Shown: in pieces, positions 6,547 to 6,918 of the stretch
How positions within the stretch are numbered: the stretch's first letter is position 1
How the letters are laid out: each line of letters opens with the position of its first letter
Source of the DNA: Burkholderiales bacterium
GTDB lineage: Bacteria; Pseudomonadota; Gammaproteobacteria; Burkholderiales; Ga0077523
Assembly: GCA_025459035.1 (NCBI GenBank)
Contig: JALORJ010000269.1
Span: 1-6,918 of the forward strand
DNA: 6,918 nucleotides
Direction of reading: 5' to 3'
Program-made: the position numbers and the translations under genes
The notes under the pieces: generated by a model
Databases searched by the model: none
Told to the model about the DNA's origin: nothing
Seen by the model: the letters and a program-made list of their open reading frames with translations, nothing else

Positions 6547-6575
6547 GGTCCGGCCGGGACTATCCCGGCCGGACC
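6547..6575 (-). terminator. Perfect hairpin after flagellin gene, probable factor-independent terminator or attenuator
   Basis: Bases 6547-6559 (GGTCCGGCCGGGA) and 6563-6575 (TCCCGGCCGGACC) form a perfect 13-bp stem with a 3-nt loop, starting 12 bases after the flagellin TAA. On the minus strand it is followed by TCTTCA, only a weak U-rich tail, so termination may be incomplete. The position fits the end of an abundant flagellin mRNA, where the hairpin could also protect the 3' end. It could instead be a partial attenuator that lets some transcription reach flaG and fliD. Confidence 0.65.
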
Positions 6576-6587
6576 ACCCCGTCGACG

Positions 6588-6918
6588 TTAACGCAGCAGC
6601 GTCAGCACGTTGTTCGGGATCGCGTTCGCCTGGGCAAGCACGGCGGTGCCGGCCTGCTGCAGGATCTGCGCCCGGGTGAGGTTGGCGGTTTCCGCGGCGT
6701 AGTCCGCGTCACGGATCCGCGAACGCGACGACGACAGGTTCTCGGACGTCGTCTGCAGGTTCGCGATCGCGTTCTCGAAGCGGGTCTGGAGCGAGCCGAA
6801 ACGCGCCCGCTGGCCGTTCACCGACGACAGCGCACCGTCGACGATCAGCAGCGCACGGTTGGCCCCTGCGACGGTCGAGATGTCCAGCTCCGACACCGAC
6901 TGCAGCGTCGAGGCGCCG
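6588..6918 (-). CDS. fliC: Flagellin, C-terminal part (5' end outside window)
   Basis: Flagellin is the filament subunit, exported through the flagellar type III apparatus. Only the last 109 residues are here, starting GASTLQSVSELDISTVAGAN. They cover the conserved C-terminal D1/D0 helices: LLIVDGALSSVNGQRARFGS, FENAIANLQTTSENLSSSRS, then RIRDADYAAETANLTRAQIL and the terminal AVLAQANAIPNNVLTLLR. This final segment is the part FliS binds and the part that lines the filament core. The GTG at 6896 is an internal Val codon, because the open frame and flagellin similarity continue to the window edge. The gene ends in TAA, followed after 12 nt by a strong hairpin. The sequence resembles betaproteobacterial flagellins. 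The species may carry other flagellin copies to the right, so the symbol fliC is given by convention. Confidence 0.96.
   Translation of the reverse strand, partial: GASTLQSVSELDISTVAGANRALLIVDGALSSVNGQRARFGSLQTRFENAIANLQTTSENLSSSRSRIRDADYAAETANLTRAQILQQAGTAVLAQANAIPNNVLTLLR

Noticed and set aside
6550..6590. Sigma-28-like promoter (TAAC then GCCGGGAT) ahead of flaG
   Set aside because: The -35 and -10 boxes are both poor, the spacing is 17 instead of about 15, and the -10 lies inside the hairpin stem.

Overview
The window is very GC-rich DNA (by eye about 70%), with codon third positions dominated by G and C, from a flagellated proteobacterium. The flagellin, FliD, FlaG and FliK-like proteins look betaproteobacterial (Burkholderiales or Rhodocyclales type). 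That placement is inferred from remembered family resemblance and was not tested by a search.

Left part, plus strand (1-1254): the C-terminal half of glnD, the PII uridylyltransferase/uridylyl-removing enzyme, entered inside its HD domain and running through both ACT domains. It ends 25 bp from the end of a convergent cluster.

The rest, minus strand, read from right to left, is a late flagellar gene cluster: the 3' end of a flagellin gene (6588-6918), a perfect 13-bp hairpin (6547-6575), flaG (6121-6516), fliD (4055-6049), fliS (3562-4032), a fliT-like gene (3235-3558), a 92-bp gap, a DUF2802-type membrane/coiled-coil gene with a TTG start (2732-3142), a fliK-like gene (1605-2729), and a gene for a stand-alone FlhB C-terminal-like domain (1280-1615). 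From fliD onward the gaps are 22, 3, 92 and 2 nt, followed by an 11-nt overlap. The genes fall into two tightly packed blocks, fliD-fliS-fliT and DUF2802-fliK-flhB-like, probably translationally coupled within each block.

Functionally, flagellin is the filament subunit, FliS is its export chaperone, FliD is the filament cap, FliT is the cap chaperone and regulator, and FlaG influences filament length or attachment. The last two genes resemble the hook-length/substrate-switch pair (FliK with the FlhB cytoplasmic domain), but the FlhB-like protein has no membrane part and no NPTH autocleavage motif.

No mobile element, CRISPR array, tRNA or rRNA was seen, and there is no unexplained stretch longer than about 100 bp. 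I did not find an entirely new system. The points most worth a second look are the hairpin that leaves little room for a flaG promoter, the FlhB-like/FliK-like pair, the altered tail of the DUF2802 protein, and the long FliD with an apparent internal domain duplication.
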